This document shows positions 44,245 to 56,200 of a DNA stretch of 64,000 nucleotides, one piece after another. Numbering within the stretch: the first letter of the stretch is position 1; each line of letters begins with the position of its first letter. The stretch is from contig NC_088314.1 of NCBI RefSeq assembly GCF_910592395.1, forward strand, positions 12,710,001 through 12,774,000, in the 5' to 3' direction. The translations under genes and the position numbers were made by a program. The notes beneath the pieces are model-generated. The model had not been told where the DNA came from. It worked only from the letters and a program-made list of their open reading frames with translations, and made no database searches. The DNA comes from Lineus longissimus. Lineage: Eukaryota; Nemertea; Pilidiophora; Heteronemertea; Lineidae.

Positions 44245-45589
44245 CTATCCTTATTCTAAACGTTAGCAGGGTATTTTATTTTATTGTAATGCTAAAAAGG
44301 TTTTTGCCAGAAGCACCAAACAAAACCAGCACTCAAAAACTTTTAACAAATGCCCACCGGGTACTTCGGATTCTGAATGGATTCTTTGTAGACTGTCACT
44401 CTGACTCTCTCCTCTATGGTTGACAGTAAAAGAACGAATACTTCGTATTTTGGTGCCATCTCTTAGATCTAAAGAGTGACCAAGATTCAATGTTGTGCTG
44501 ATTTCAAGAAAATTAGGGCATTGGACGTGTTGTATGATCAGATCATAATCCATTGATGTAAAAAAGAACTTTTATTGTAGATTGGCTATGACACATACTC
44601 GTAGATTCATAACTCTTGAAATAGCCACCTGGTAGACCCGAGGACCATTTTGATGATCTCCTTTCAATCATTGTCAATTGAGGTTGTTTTATATACTGTA
44701 CGATTTTCATGGTTTTAGTTTTTGTATTGAGTAATTATACATAATAAACTTACAATAACAAATCAAACAACAAATCCTATCCTTTTGTTTCTCTCAATCA
44801 TGTTCACAAACAGTGCTATAGTAGAGGCCTTTCAGTTACATGGTTTTCGGGCTGACGGTCCCAAGAACTTTCGATGTCCCCAAGTTAAAGGTGCTGGGAT
44901 TGAAAGGTGTCTAACAAAGTTAAAACTGGAAAGCAAATTGATGGGCTTCTCCTGTTTATTTTTGCTGTGGCAACTGAACTGTTCTGCGCCATACTTCTGA
45001 TTAACCTCAGTCAAAGAGGCAAAAATGTTGTCCCCAAAATGGACTGGAAAAAGAGGGTCCAAGAACTGCCATGCAATTGAAAGGCCTGCCTAATAACTGA
45101 ATGCACATGTAAAATACTTTGGTATCGTATAAGTCTTCTCTCCTGGTTCAGAAGGTAAGCCTTCGTGTCTGGTACAGAATTACTTGGAGGTAGTCTATTC
45201 CTCTAGACCACATTAAATAATACAAACGATCACATGTTTGTTGCGAACTTCTTCTGTTTTCTCACAAAGTTTTCTGGTTGAGATAAACTTCCTAAAACTT
45301 GCTCTCCAAGTGACTTCAGTGGGATTACCAGGCTATCCCTAGTCACATCCTTACTTTCCAAAACTTTAAAGCTATTGGATCCAGCTAGTTACCATTTCCA
45401 CCCTTGGTGAAATCCCCCCCCCCCAGCTCCAAATCCCCAAATTTGTCTGGTTATCAAAATCCACAACTTGAAGATAGGACATGTAGGAGAGAGATGATCC
45501 ACCACTCCAATTAATATTAAATTTTCATCGGGCATTGCAATGGTGCAAAAAAAAGGGAGACCCTCGCCACTGGACACTTAATGCTCGAC
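44245..45589. other. Noncoding stretch
   Basis: No supported gene. It has a poly-C run near 45415-45424. Short ORFs on both strands show no domain features. Confidence 0.35.
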
Positions 45590-48500
45590 CAAACTGTCAA
45601 TGACGAAAAATGATGACAAAAAATGCCAACACCTCTGTATGGTTGTATCTAGAACTGGTTTGATCAGTGGAAGGGATTTCTGCTCAGGACATGACGTCTC
45701 AGGTTAGGACAATGACGTCACATCCTTGCCGAGTGCTTGAACAATCATGTCCGATGAGACGAAACGTTTTGACAGGACAGTTTTTCAGGTTAAATGGTGA
45801 CATAGTAAACTTGTAGTAAATACATGGTGTAAGAATGAAGCCAAATTAGATGAAACGGCCAGGGGCCATTGTGCTCACCGTATACATCTTTTAGTAGGCA
45901 GGATCATGCTTAGTTTAGAGGTGAATATGGTGAACACAATCAGGCATGAAGACTTTTTTTAGATGTGTATTGATGTCAAGTAATAAGACAGGGCAGTATA
46001 TATAAGTTTATGATCCAACCAATAATTGTCTATGACATCAACAAGATCAATATCGTGTGATTGCTAAGAGTCCCTGCAATAAAAAATTCATTGAAAAAAA
46101 GTCATTAATAAGCGAGATATTGCACATCCTACCTTTTCAGTTTTGACCCCCTGGTGGCCAAATCAAGAATCAGATCAGGCCAAAATTCGGTGTCAGAGAT
46201 TATCTGATGTAGGGGGTTACATGTACCAACTTTCAAGTTCATAGCTTCAGCAGTTAAGAAACGTGCCATAGTTACACTCTAATGGCCAATTTACGCCATT
46301 TGACCTCTGTGACCTAGAAAAGGAGGTCAAATCCAAAAATCCTAGGACATGTGGTGTATCCTTGCTAGAAGTCCCTGCCATAAAAATTTTATCGAAAACA
46401 ATTCACTCAAATAAGCAAGATATTGCACTTCTTCCTTTTTCCATTATGGCCCCCTGGTGGCCGAATAAAGAATCAGATCAGGCCAAAATTCGGCATCAAA
46501 GGTTATCTGATGTAGGGGGTTATATGCACCAAGTTTCAAGTTCATAACTTTACTGGTTAAGAAACGTGCCATAGTTTACACTCTAACGGCCAATTTACGC
46601 CATATGACCTCTGTGACCTTGAAAAGTAGGTCAAATTGAAAACCCGTAAGACATGTGATGTATTCTTCCTAAGAGTACCTACCATAAAAATTTTATCGAA
46701 AACAAGTCACTTATAAGCGAGATATCACACTTTTTAGATATCCACTTTTGGCCCCCTGGTGGCAAAGTTGAGAATCAGATCAAACTGAAATTCAGCACCA
46801 GAGGCTATGTGATATAGGGGGTTATATGTACCAAGTTTCAAGTTCATAGCTTTAGTGGTTAAGAAACGTGCCATAGTTTACACTCTAACGACCAATTTAC
46901 GCCATATGACCTCTGTGACCTTGAAAAGTAGGTCAAATTAAAAACCCGTAAGATATGTGATGTATTCTTCCTAAGAGTACCTACCATGAAAATTTTATCG
47001 AAAATAATTCACTTATAAGCAAGATATAACACTTTTTAGATTTCCACTTTTGGCCCCCTGGTGGCAAAGTTGAGAATCAGATCAAACTTAAATTCAGCAC
47101 CAGAGGCTATGTGATATAGCGGGTTATATGTACTAAGTTTCAAGTTCATAGCTTTAGTGGTTAAGAAACGTGCCATAGTTTACACTCTAACGGCCAATTT
47201 ATGCCATATGACCTCTGTGAACTTAAAAAGTAGGTCAAATTAAAAACCCATACGATATAAGATGTATATTTGCTATGAGTACCTACAACACAAGTTTCAT
47301 CGAAAACAAGTCACTAATAAGCGAGATATCACACTTTTTAGATATCGACATTTGGCCCCCTGGTGGCCAAGTTGAGAATCAGATCGGACCGAAATTCAGT
47401 GTCAGAGGTCACCTGACCTTGCTGTGTACAAAGTTTCAAGTTCATAGCCCTAGCGGTTAAGAAACGTGCCACTGTTTTTGAAATAGGATACGACGACGGA
47501 CGACGGACGACGGACGACGGACACTGCGGTATTACATAGACTCCCCTACGGTGAGCCAAAAATGTGATCAGTGATGGCAGTCTTGGAAGGACAAAACCAG
47601 GTACCAGGTAGTTAATTCTGGTCCCAGCCAAGGAACAAATTCCTGAGACAGCAAAACCTCACTCTTTGGAGGACACTCAATATATGTTACCTTTATTGAG
47701 CATTTTATGAAATGGAAAGGCCCTCTATAAATGTAACATATTGCCTGAAGGTCCCTCTTTCACAAGAAGTTGGATTTTTTTGGACAGAATTCCTCTGGGT
47801 TGAATCAGGGAATATACCATTGAAAATGATGGCGACACCAGATCAGAGGGGACTGTTGAAGACGGTGCGCAAGGCAGACATAATATGAAGACGTTTTGAT
47901 TATCAGCAACTAAAATATATTGTCTTGCAGTCTTGGTCCTTTCTTTCCAGAAGTCCTTCGTTTGTTGGTGAAGTTTATACAGAAGTCCTTTCTTTCATTG
48001 ACGTACTGTACAATCAATGTATTTCAAGGTCTTCAACAGTCCCTCCAGATCTGGTGTCGCTGTCATTTTCGACGGTGTATTCCCCGATTCAACCCAAAGG
48101 AATTCTGTCCAAAGAAATCCAACTTATTGTGAAAGAGGGACCTTCAGTCCGTCTGTTACATTAATAGAGGGCCTTTCCATTTTGTGCAATAAAGGTACAA
48201 TATATCAATTGTCTTTCGAAGACGGAGGTCTTGCTGTCTTAGGAATTTGTTCCTTGGCTGGGACCAAAGTTCAACTACATGGTACCTGGTTTTGTCCTTC
48301 CAAGACTGCCATCACTGATCACATTTTCTTATTTGGCTTCATTCTTACACCATGTATTTACTACAGGTTTACTATGTCACCATTAAACCTGAAAAACTGT
48401 CTTGTCAAAACGTTTCGTCTCATCGGACATGATTGTTCAAGCACTCGGCGAGGATGTGACGTCATGTCCTAACCTGAGACGTCATGTCCTGAGCAGAAAT

Positions 48501-48590
48501 CCCTTCCACTGATCAGACCAGTTCCAGATACAACCATACAGAGGTGTTGGCATGTTTTCTCATCATTTTTCGTCATTGACAGTTTGGTCC
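45590..48590. repeat. Large inverted repeat, left arm split by a later insertion
   Basis: The right arm 48028-48590 (from GGTCTTCAACAGTCCCT to GTCATTGACAGTTTGG) is the inverted copy of 45590-45849 plus 47559-47866. The left arm is interrupted exactly by the 302-bp-repeat element copy 3. Arms are ~560 bp with roughly 10% differences by eye. The spacer is 47867-48027. This is probably a foldback transposon; no ORF in it is supported. Confidence 0.85.
45850..47558 (-). mobile_element. 302-bp-repeat element, copy 3 (complete, reverse)
   Basis: Reading on the minus strand: 5' TGGCTCACCGTAGGGGAGTC at 47558, CGTCC repeats, five units, the unique 3' part, then CAATGGCCCCTGGCCGTTTCAT ending at 45850. 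The other arm of the inverted repeat gives the empty site CATTTTCTTATTTGG. Only one copy of every target base is seen in the filled site, so there is no target-site duplication. Units carry CCACCAGGGGGC (as GCCCCCTGGTGG on the + strand near 46149, 46449, 46750, 47052 and 47354). Confidence 0.8.
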
Positions 48591-48760
48591 TTTCTTTCAA
48601 GAAGTCCTTCGTTTGTTGGTGAAGTTTATACAGAAGTCCTTTCTTTCATTGACGTATCATACAATCAATGTATTTCAAGGTCCTCCGTTTGTTGGTGAAG
48701 TTTTATACAGAAGTCCTTTCTTTAATTGACATACCATATAATCAATGTATTTCAAGGCTC
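47935..48760. repeat. ~85-bp repeat unit, three copies around the right arm
   Basis: TTTGTTGGTGAAG...ACAGAAGTCCTTTCTTT...ATCAATGTATTTCAAGG occurs at ~47935-48028, ~48592-48680 and ~48681-48757. One copy lies in the spacer of the inverted repeat and two follow its right arm, so the right arm is bracketed by direct repeats. Confidence 0.75.
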
Positions 48761-50224
48761 TGTGACGGGAATAACATGAATCTCTAGGCAATACTCATAG
48801 AACGGTCAATCCACAACCATTGTTTCAGCATAATACTACACAAGCCTACTATCTCAAACGAACAAAGGACTTCCATGTGAACCTTTTATTGCAGGTGGTT
48901 CATTTTTATAAACCTATATCACTTAATAATTCTTCATATCCTATGCTTATAATGCATTGACTTTGTTAGAAAAAAGGAATATATATACAGTGAAGAAAGG
49001 ACTTACCTTATATGGTAAAGGGTAAACAAGGGACTTTCCTAATATGGATAGTCCTCCATTTCCACTTCCATATAAGGGAAGTCCGTTCTTTGTTTGTGTA
49101 GAGTAGATATTTCAACATGGGGCTAGAGCTCTGAAATGCAGGCTACTATATTGCCTTACATGTAACCCAATGCTTGGTGGGGATTTGGTCTTCACAGGTA
49201 CACGGGAAAGGGTAGTCCTCTGTTTACATGTTGGAGGTAGGGTCCTGCCTTTATACCAAATACACGTATCGGTGCGTGTGCGTGTGCTGTGGGGGAGGGG
49301 GGGGGGGGGGGGTAGGCAACGTATATTCAGTTGCTGACTGATGTTACATTGATCAAGCATTACTTTTCCTGACCAATGTTGCAGTGATCAGGCATTAGGG
49401 TTCACCAAGCTTTTTGATAGAGGATATGACTGACTCCTGATTATCCAGAATGATAGCAACCAGGCATTACGGTTCCTAACAAATATTAAACAGTTTATAT
49501 GCATTGCGGTGACCAAAGCTTTCTGTTCCCAACAAATTTAATAGTCATCCAGCATGTTGTTCCTAACCAATCAGTGAGTGGTCTGGGTAGCCAAAGTGTA
49601 ACTGAAACCCAAAGTGACCCAGTTGCTAGGAAATTACAGTCTGAGTTTAGAATACCTAGTTAGCATAACCTGAACTGCCTTCAGACATAGATTGATGCAT
49701 AATGCATCCTTGTTTGCCTATATTAGGAATGTAAACAAAATAATGCCGCACGGTAAGTGCATTTTGTATAGCGGCAGTCTTTTATTTTGCATTTGACATG
49801 TAATAATGGTTGGATACTGCGCTATATAAGACTCGTATTATATTATTATATTATAATAGGAAACCAATTACTGTAGTTCTATCTTTTAAACATTAAAACA
49901 ATTATTCCATTCCATTTTTGTTTTTGGGTAGAGAAATGAAAAATCAAAGTAAAAGGTCACTGAATTGAAATAGATCTTTGAAACATTAATAATTCAAAGA
50001 AGTTGGAATATAATCACCAAAGGAATAAAATGAGTAAAAGGTATTTAAAAAAAAGTGATATTTTGTTCCCTCTAACCCCGAGAATCGAAATGGTGGTGTT
50101 GTCTCGCCAAGTTTTCTGGTAATGCCTACTATTACAAAACAACTGAGGTTACAAATCACAATGATAATGTAACAATTATTTTAATGAATGAACTTACGTC
50201 TATTTTCATGATACTTGGCATCAC
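48761..50224. other. Noncoding stretch
   Basis: No supported gene. It contains an imperfect inverted pair near 48995-49090 (GGACTTACCTTATATGG against CCATATAAGGGAAGTCC), a poly-G run (about 49289-49311), and AT-rich DNA. Confidence 0.35.
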
Positions 50225-53200
50225 TCAGATAACGCTGCGTCCTTTTTTGACCTTGAACAGATTTTCTGGGTTCCTCTCTAATCCACAAATGGGCAAAACC
50301 TAGAATGAAAAAATAAATATCGTTGTGAATATTTGCCAGCATTTTGCTAGTGACTTTATCATCATATGCAGTTATCATGGAAATTACAATTATAAAACAC
50401 TATACGCAATCTCTCCCTGCAGCTATGTGACATCGTTGCCGTTGGTGTCAGCGTCGGCAATCATAAGCAAGTCTTTCTCCTTACCCGCCACTGCTTAAAA
50501 ACATTGATCTGCTGTCGCCTAGTCGAAACTCATTTCGCTGGTCTTGTACTGGATACATCTCAGTTTAGAATGATTTCTGCAAAATTAGGGTCAGGCAATA
50601 TTGACAAATGATTGATAGCCTAGTGAATTTTGTCATTCATCGAGAGTCTGCTGTAGAGAGGACAAGTAATTATTCCTTTTGATGATTTCGAACCCCACCA
50701 CAGATGGCAAAAGTTTGAACAAAGTATTTCAATTTCGCGCATGCGCATGCATGAGTATACCTTGGTCACCTTGGTTGCTTATCAACCGCAGAGTAGGAGG
50801 TCATGGTGCATGCCACTACAAATGGATTACTGGTAATACACTGCTGAGGCCTCTATAAAAATTACAAATTGCTGAGTTATGAGTTCAACGCATTCAGTGT
50901 CAAGATTTTTTAATGCTGTGTGAGCTTGATAAACCTGAGGTACATGTAAGGCCAGCGGGTTGGTAAGGTTGATAAGCATTTTGTGAAATTTTTCGAAATT
51001 AGTTCTCCGATAGTGAATTGAGTTCATCTAGGCTATTTTGAATGTACAATGTATGTCGTACAACTTTACTAGTTTGGACCCTGTCCTCCGAAAGGCCGAT
51101 ATCAGATATATCAGTCATGAAATAATGCCCTTTTCGTACTTACTTTTTCACATAGCATTTGGAATGTGAAGACGTCCGTACACGGCTTGATGCCTGTTAG
51201 CTTAACTGCTTGGCGAACGGCATCCTGAAATGACGAAAGATGTTCTTTAAGAAGAACAAAAAAACATTGATAGCATACTTAGCTTTTCATGGTTGTGATG
51301 ACCCGACAGACGTTATTTTCTTATTTTGACACTCAACAGGTGAATACGTCATGGCTACTACTGCTTCATTATTTGCCTCGGCGGGATGGCCCGGCCTGCC
51401 ACAAGTTATGGTATGCCAGCCGATCGGCGTTGAGAATCGTTTAAGATTGACGTACACCGGGCTCTGATAAATCGGCACCCTTTTTGAGCGGCGTTCGGAT
51501 GGCTTTATAAACTTGGCGGCGACATTGTCGGCCTAACATTATCATCACGGAAATATCAAGGCCATTAAAGTTGTGATGGGACATTTTCAGCCACGTGATG
51601 GCTGGGTATTGATGTTTTGACTGAGTGTGATCCTTTGCTCAGTAAAAATGAAGAGGGGGGGGGGGGGCACTGGACACCTGGCCAAAGTGTTTTTTGGCGA
51701 AAATTTCACTTTCTGCCTAGTGTTTGTAAGTGTTTTAAACACCGTCACCTGTTGGTCAGCATCTGTTTAGTGGTGGACGAGAGGTATTTTAAGTGCCATG
51801 GTGATCGATGACCATAAAAGGTATCATTTACTTATTGATTCGTCCAAGCTCAGCGAATCTGTCCCGAGACAAGATGGGGCAACAACAAAGTTGCTACTGA
51901 ATTGTAAAGTCTAAAGGACTGCGGCGGCACATTTAAACAGGTTTAGCCGAACGAAAATACATGGGGCCGAACTTATAAAGCGTGTTTTTCTTTTGTTTAA
52001 CTTGGACCTGTTTAAGCCTAAACATTTGTAAGACTAGAGGTAGACATGTCCTACAAAACACTGGTGTTCATCGGAAATTTGAACCACAGAAGGACGTCTG
52101 TCTAGCTAGACTAGTCCAGCTGGTGATGCAATGTGAAGCATAGATCGCATTTCCTTTGTTCAGACGATCATGTAATACTTGGTGAATGGGGTTGACCTTA
52201 ACTGAACTCCTTTGCACAGCATTCAGCCCATAGGCCGTAAAGTGACGTACATCGCTTGGCAATGTCGGGAAGAAAGAGAAGTGAGAATTTCACTCCGGAC
52301 CAGCGAAGAGCTCTAATTGAGCTGGTAAGAGCTCATGAAGATATCGTTGAAGACAAGCGAACGGATGTCCAGGCAAACAAGAGAAAACAGGCAGCATGGG
52401 AGAAGATAGCAGGGGAAATGAATGCCTTATTTCCCGAACGTCCACCGTGCGCATCGAAGGACCTGAAAGACCTTTGGAGACGAATGAAGATCAAGGCCAA
52501 GGCCGTAGCCCGTGAGAAAAAGATCGACCTTGGTAAAACTGGAGGGGGGACGGCCACTGTAGGGGAGGTAGATGACGAAATCCTTGCCATTCTGAATATC
52601 ATACCTGGGGATCTGCAACAACTACATAATCCTGTGGATGACGATGCCCCTTCCGTTCCTGTAGTTGCTGATGACGTCATTGATGAACCCTTACCATCAA
52701 CAAGCGCTGACGATCTGGGAAGGTAAATATTGGTCATCTGTTTGAATTAACTTCATAAAAAACAGGCAAAGGTATATATGCAGCAAAAACGAAGTGAGAT
52801 TTACTTAACTGAAATACTATCCAAATGACATCAACTCATCCCTTGAAAAATAAACTACTTTCCGAAATAGAAAAGAAATAAAATAACAATGCGAAAAGTG
52901 ATTAGTTATCATGATACTTTATTATGACATTCTATTGGGTTGTTATTAGGCCCGCCATTCTCCACAATCGTTATAAAAATAAAAGATATCCTTCATTATT
53001 TTTCAGCTGCACTCCAGCCGCGGAAACATTCCTGAAAGATGTGGATGGGGAAGTTGAATATACTGGAGGTAACTACGATCTTCACAACAGCTCTGTCGCA
53101 ACCCCCAGGAAACCACGTTCTAGTAAAAGGTAAGCAGTGAATGGAATACAACGATGTATCAGTCAAATCTAATCACTTTACACTATGGACCTCCAACACT

Positions 53201-56200
53201 TTGGAGTTCCTGACCACACGCGTATCTAAATGACTTTGCATTCTTCTTTCCAGCCTTGAGAAGAGGGCTACCATGTCCGATGAATCTCCTGTCTTAAAGA
53301 AGACCGACCAAGCACTTGCCTACCTGAAAGATGAACATGAACAAAAAATGAGTTTGCTTAATTTGCAGCAGGAGGCAGCAAAATTTAAGAAGCGTGCCTA
53401 CGAGGCGAAGATGGACTACTACAAGGAAAAGATTCTAAAACTCCGCATTGACCTGTAGCCTATGGATGTATCCTATGACATGATGAATGAAATAAAGGTT
53501 ATAGAAAACTTACTGAAAGTGTTGTCTCATGAATCTTTGGCAAAATAAGTTGCCTCGTAGGTTAGCTTCATGATGATGCACTTCCTCTGCTGGCTCTCGG
53601 CGCATATTGGCATCATCATGATAATCATCTGGAAGTGGATCGTTTCTGCGAATGGCCAAGTTGTGGAGACATGCTGTAGCCATGATTATGGCCATATTGT
53701 GCTGCAACTAAAAAAATCATGCCAGTTAGTATAACCGATCGCGAACTGGTATCCAAGCAGATAAAAATTCAGGGTTCACCATTCTGTTGGAAGCCATTAC
53801 ACTGTAAAAAAACGGTATTAGCCCGGCACCGAAAAATTGTATTGACCAGGTCTGAATATCGTAATTTGGTATTCCAAAATGGTACCGGAAATTCTGAATA
53901 CCATTTATTGGTATTCACTCAAATGTCAATACCAGTTTTTGGTACTGACAGATTCAATACCATTTAATGGTACCAGCTCAGTACCAAATTATAGTATCGC
54001 CCCAGTACCAAATTATGGTGTTGAGGAAGTCAACACCAAATGAAATGGCCAGGGCCATTGTGCTCACCTGTCGATATGAAAGGGAGAGTATGAGGAAAAA
54101 CTTGTCATTGTTAGGGGTTAATCATGCAATAGTTGTGGGATGGTGTGGTTTGTCTTGAAAAATAAAAAAGATATTTTTGGCCGTCCCTGACCGGGTTTTG
54201 AACTCACGACCTTTGGATTGCCACAACACGAAAAACACAAAACATGCAATTTCAGCCATATCTGTGTCTGCGTTGTGACCTCTGTGACCTTGACAAGTAG
54301 GTCAAATTAAAAACCCGTATGATATATGATGTGTCCTTGCTATGAGTACCTACCACAAAAGTTTTATCGAAAACAAGTCATCAATAAGCCAGATATCACA
54401 CTTTTTAGATATCCACATTCGACCCCCTGGTGGCCAAATTGAGAATCAGATCGGACCGATATTCAGCACAAGAGGTTATCTGATATAGGGGGTTATATGT
54501 ACCAAGTTTCAAGTTCATAGCTGTGGCGGTTATGAAACGTGCCATAGTTACACTGAAACAGCCAATTTATGCCATTTGACCTCTGCAACCTTGAAAAGTA
54601 TGTCAAATTAAAAACCCGTACGATATATGATGTATCCTTGCTATGAGTACCCACCACGAAAGTTTTATTGAAAACAAGTTATTGATAAGCGAATTATCAC
54701 ACTTTTTAGGTATCCACATTCGGCCCCCTGGTGGCCAAGTTGAGAATCAGATCAGATCGAAATTCAGCACCAGAGGTTATCTGGTATAGGGGGTTATATG
54801 TACTAAGTTTCAAGTTCATAGCTGTGGAGGTTGAAAAACGTGCCATAGTTATACTGAAACAGCCAATTTACGCCATTTGACCTCTGTGACCTTGAAAAGT
54901 ACGTCAAATTAAAAACCCATATGATATATGATGTGTCCTTGCTATGAGTACCTACCACAAAAATTTCATTCCAAACAAGTCATTAATAAGCGAGATATCA
55001 CACTTTTAGATATCTACATTCGGCCCCCTGGTGGCCAAATTAAGAATCAGATCGGACCGAAATTTAGTGTCACAGGTCATCTGACCAAGGGAGTCCTGTG
55101 TACAAAGTTACAAGTTCATAGGCTTAGCGGTTAAGAAACGTGCCACTGTTTTTGAAACAGGATACGACGACGACGGACGACGGACGACGACGACAGACGA
55201 CGACGGACGACGGACACTGCGGTATTGTATAGACTCCCCTACGGTAAGCCAAAAACGGTATAGGTCCTTAATGAATACAAAATTTTGGTGTTGAACCCAG
55301 CACCATTTTTTAGTATTCAGACGGTACCGTTTTTTCAACAATGTAGGCCAATCGGAGTCCTATGGTATGGTTCAGTTTAGGTGAGGCTTGTAAGCATGAG
55401 GTCGATGTCAAATATAGGTGAGTGGTGGGGTGAAATTTGTTAAATCTCCTGGATTTACTTACTGAACATCGAAGGGTATTTCCCCTACCAACAGCGTGGA
55501 ATCGTCTTTTCCAAACCCCAAACACTCTCTCGATGACCCCTCTTGTCCTCCTTTGGGCTTGATTGTAATTCCGCTCTGCAACGTTTCTTGGTTCACGAAC
55601 CGGAGTTAACATATATCTGGTGCACGTGTATGCTGGGTCACCCAGCAAAATACCCTGGAGCTCTCCTGCTCTGAATCTTTGGCAAAGTCGTGATTCCTCA
55701 AAGATTCTGGAAACGTGCGCAGAGCCGTACCATCTGGAGACGACATTGGTGAAGCATAACTCATGGTCACAAACAAGTTGGCAGTTCAGGCTATAGTAAC
55801 CCTTTCGATTCATGAAACGCTGGGCATTAATTCCTCCTGGGTTTGCGATGGGAACGTGCGAACCATCGAGAGCACCAATTACACCTGGGAATTGCGCAAT
55901 ATCGCGGAATCCTTGCTGCACCCTTAGTCGTTCCGCCTGGGTTTCGGGAAAAGTTATAAAATTTCCCTTTCTATCACATATTTCCCTTGTGACTCGATGG
56001 ATAGCTTCGCCGCAGGCCCATTGTGACACACTACAGGTATCTCCAGTGACATGTTGAAATGCACCATTTGCATAAAAACGAAGAGCAATCGCCAGTTGCA
56101 AAAGTGGTGTAAGTGCTTGGTTTCGCCGAGTTGGCCGACGTAGGTCTTCACTGATGAGATCGAGTAGCCATCGAAATGTTTCTTTAGAAATTCGAAAGCG

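Larger units (their letters stand above)
53800..55343. mobile_element. AATACC-rich MITE in the transposase intron, split by copy 4
   Basis: Left end CACTGTAAAAAAACGGTA (53800) and right end TACCGTTTTTTCAACAATG (55343) are inverted. The interior is made of AATACCA/TGGTATT-type alternations. The element is ~330 bp without the insertion of 54040-55251. Confidence 0.65.

Noticed and set aside
47920-48472. 151-codon + strand ORF at 48.0-48.5 kb
   Set aside because: It runs along the right arm of the inverted repeat; the matching left arm has no corresponding frame and two other frames are also open there.
54170-54235. A tRNA gene
   Set aside because: Only a B-box-like half is present; no A box, no acceptor-stem pairing.
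39319-55134. Recurring ~60-80 residue ORFs inside the 302-bp units (at 20880, 39319, 47275, 54928 and elsewhere)
   Set aside because: They lie in different frames and on both strands of the same repeat, share no start or stop context, and contain no domain pattern. They follow from the repeat sequence, not from coding selection.
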